Positions 62,502 to 64,000 of a stretch of DNA of 64,000 nucleotides are shown here, piece by piece; position 1 is the first letter of the stretch, and every line of letters starts with the position of its first letter. Source of the DNA: Piper betle (Eukaryota; Streptophyta; Magnoliopsida; Piperales; Piperaceae); contig JAURVB010012602.1 of assembly GCA_033002965.1 (NCBI GenBank), positions 1-64,000 of the forward strand, in the 5' to 3' direction. Below the pieces are notes generated by a model. That model searched no databases and had not been told where the DNA came from. It saw nothing but the letters and a program-made list of their open reading frames with translations. The translations under genes and the position numbers were made by a program.

Positions 62502-63372
62502 CATAGTTGCAAAAATTGAAATCGGAATCGGAATTAGTTTTCGAGGGAGTCATTGAATCAGATCGAATCGGTCAAAAATCCGGGTTAGTTAAATCGGTCC
62601 AAATCGGTCTAATCGGATCATATCTAATAATTTGATAATTCATAACATAAATATATAAAAATTAGGTATTGATGTCATTTTGATATTATTGTGCATATTA
62701 TATTAAATTATGATATTTATGATATTTTTTAGGATTTTTTTAAAATTATTTAAAATTAATTATTAGTTTTTACTTGAGTTGGAGACGAATCAACTTTTAA
62801 TTACAATAATGCCACCTTGACCCCACTCCTTCACCCTTGTTGTCGCCGCCGACAACCTTCCCCGCCAACCCACCCCGCCACCCCGTTACCCCGACCCATC
62901 CCCTGGCCGGCCCCGCCCGCCCTGCCTCCCCCTGTCGGCCCCGCCGACCCAGCCTTGCCCTTCCTCCCCCGTCGGCCTTATCCCATCCCCCTCCTTGTGC
63001 CTCTGCCCTGCCCAGCCACCCCCTTCTCATCGGCCCCTACTATCCCATGCGCATGGGTGGTGGCAGACTAATAGAGGGAGGGCGGAGGCAAGGGCGACGA
63101 CGGAGAAGAGTGGCGGAGGCTGACGACCAGAGGGAAGGGGCAGCGGAGGAGGGAGAGGGAGAGGGAGAGTAAGGGGTATTTCCATCATTATAAATTTTTA
63201 ATTCCCATTTTACCTATGCATAAATAATTTATTTAATATAAAAGTAAGGGAATTTTAGTAATTTATCAAAACTGATTTCATACCCTATTCGACGCCAATT
63301 TTCAATCGGATTGCGCCCAATCCAATTTAAATTGCCGATTCTGAGTAGAATCGGCCAATTTTTCCATCTATG
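62502..63372. mobile_element. Non-autonomous hAT-like element, family A (copy 2), 871 bp
   Basis: Starts CATAGTTGCAAAAATTGAAA and ends CCAATTTTTCCATCTATG (reverse complement CATAGATGGAAAAATTGG). It is flanked by a perfect 8-bp duplication AGCCCTAC (62494-62501 and 63373-63380). Copy A of the segmental duplication has the empty site with one AGCCCTAC near 45627. Opposite orientation to 8611-9373, with the same layout: AATCGG-rich ends, AT-rich arms and a GC-rich core (about 62820-63170). Confidence 0.95.
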
Positions 63373-63896
63373 AGCCCTACTCTTACGACCTTTATTCATG
63401 AGTTGCCAGGATACCTAAGTTTGTATGTTGTTCCTTGGTAGTGACACCTACCATCCTAACACCTGCATTTGACCATTATATTCACAACCAGTTCCCACCT
63501 ATACATATCATAAATTACATCGCACCTCAAAATGAAACTACTCCCACACACACACTCAAAAAGCAAAAAAACAACTACACATCCAAATCACTAGCATTTT
63601 TTTCCCACACGAACAGTTTCAAACACCACTACACAATCTTCAAAAGAGTAGGAAGTGAAAGTCAACCACTTTCGAGGCGAAAAGAGTAGAAAAAGCAAGG
63701 ATTTGGACTGGCCTCGCCAGAGTATGATCGGAGAATAAGCGACGGCGGGATGACGGCAATGTCGGGAAGTCGGCGAGGTCGACGAGGGTTTTAGGGTGGA
63801 GGTTTTACCATTCTAACCTTGATGTTGAGTTTATTTAGGAGGAAAGCCATTCGGATCTGCTGTATACGGGTCAAGTCCGTTTAATCTAATCTTGTC

Positions 63897-64000
63897 CATG
63901 GTAGTGAAAATAAGAATTGGAATTGAAATCAGTTTTCGAGGGAGTCGATGAATCGGATCGAATCTATAACACCCCGTTTCGGCTCACCCGTGAACCGACC
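63897..64000. mobile_element. Start of a third family A element, interrupted, running off the window
   Basis: CATGGTAGTG... followed by AATTGGAATTGAAATCAG and 'ttttcgagggagtcgatgaa' matches the 5' end of the element at 62502. At about 63966 the match stops at TATAACACCCCG, the same word as at 29264, possibly an LTR inserted into the element. Confidence 0.55.

Larger units (their letters stand above)
60335..63896. repeat. Segmental duplication, copy B
   Basis: Direct repeat of 43438-46152, about 17 kb away. Without the hAT-like insertion and its duplicated site it is about 2.68 kb, close to copy A (2.72 kb). Similarity includes coding exons, introns and spacer. Its right end coincides with the start of another family A element at 63897. 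Confidence 0.92.

Noticed and set aside
62797..63172. Pro-rich and Gly-rich open frames
   Set aside because: Same core in the second element copy; not a gene.

Overview
This is a nuclear segment from a flowering plant. Every gene I recognise has a plant-type product and plant GT-AG introns: a full-ABCC transporter, TCTP, an RFI2-like RING protein, SmD2, a monoacylglycerol-lipase-like hydrolase and a Lea5/SAG21 protein. Intergenic DNA is very AT-rich and full of small transposon debris. Several coding exons are strongly GC-rich (ABCC exon 1, the EID1-like and Lea5 loci), which leans toward a monocot. That lineage call is weak inference.

Layout, left to right. The window opens inside an ABCC (MRP) transporter on the minus strand (1-4657), followed by repeat-rich spacer. 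Two tandem SASA/SGNH carbohydrate-esterase genes lie on the plus strand: a dead copy split by a hAT-like element (8325-10033) and a better copy (10740-11892). Convergent to it is TCTP (12517-14026, minus), then a six-exon RFI2-like RING E3 gene (15669-20739, minus) with a hAT-like element in intron 2. A decayed EID1-like F-box pseudogene lies at 23930-24819, then about 6 kb without a gene. Next come an ER J-protein gene (30760-31820, plus), a small three-helix membrane protein (32725-33078, minus), a conserved plant protein of unknown function (35813-38144, plus) and a truncated LIN-like E3 remnant (39550-43317, plus). The right third holds a direct segmental duplication. Copy A (43438-46152) carries a PMEI fragment and an intact SmD2 gene; copy B (60335-63896) carries a PMEI fragment and a SmD2 copy killed by a stop codon. 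Between them lie an alpha/beta-hydrolase gene (47135-49497, minus), a block of nested and tandem repeats (52.7-56.3 kb) and a Lea5-type gene (59232-59501, plus).

Three results stand out. (1) Non-autonomous hAT-like elements of three families occur with 8-bp target duplications. One is confirmed by an empty site in the paralogous copy of the duplication. (2) Several otherwise conserved reading frames (ABCC, esterase, J-protein, unknown-function gene, LIN-like) are each broken by loss of one base at a short homopolymer, which looks more like consensus-sequence error than parallel gene death. (3) The duplicated SmD2 pair shows one intact and one nonsense-mutated copy. The genes are independent housekeeping or stress loci. 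I see no operon-like or clustered pathway and no clear candidate for a wholly new biological system; the most novel material is in the mobile elements.
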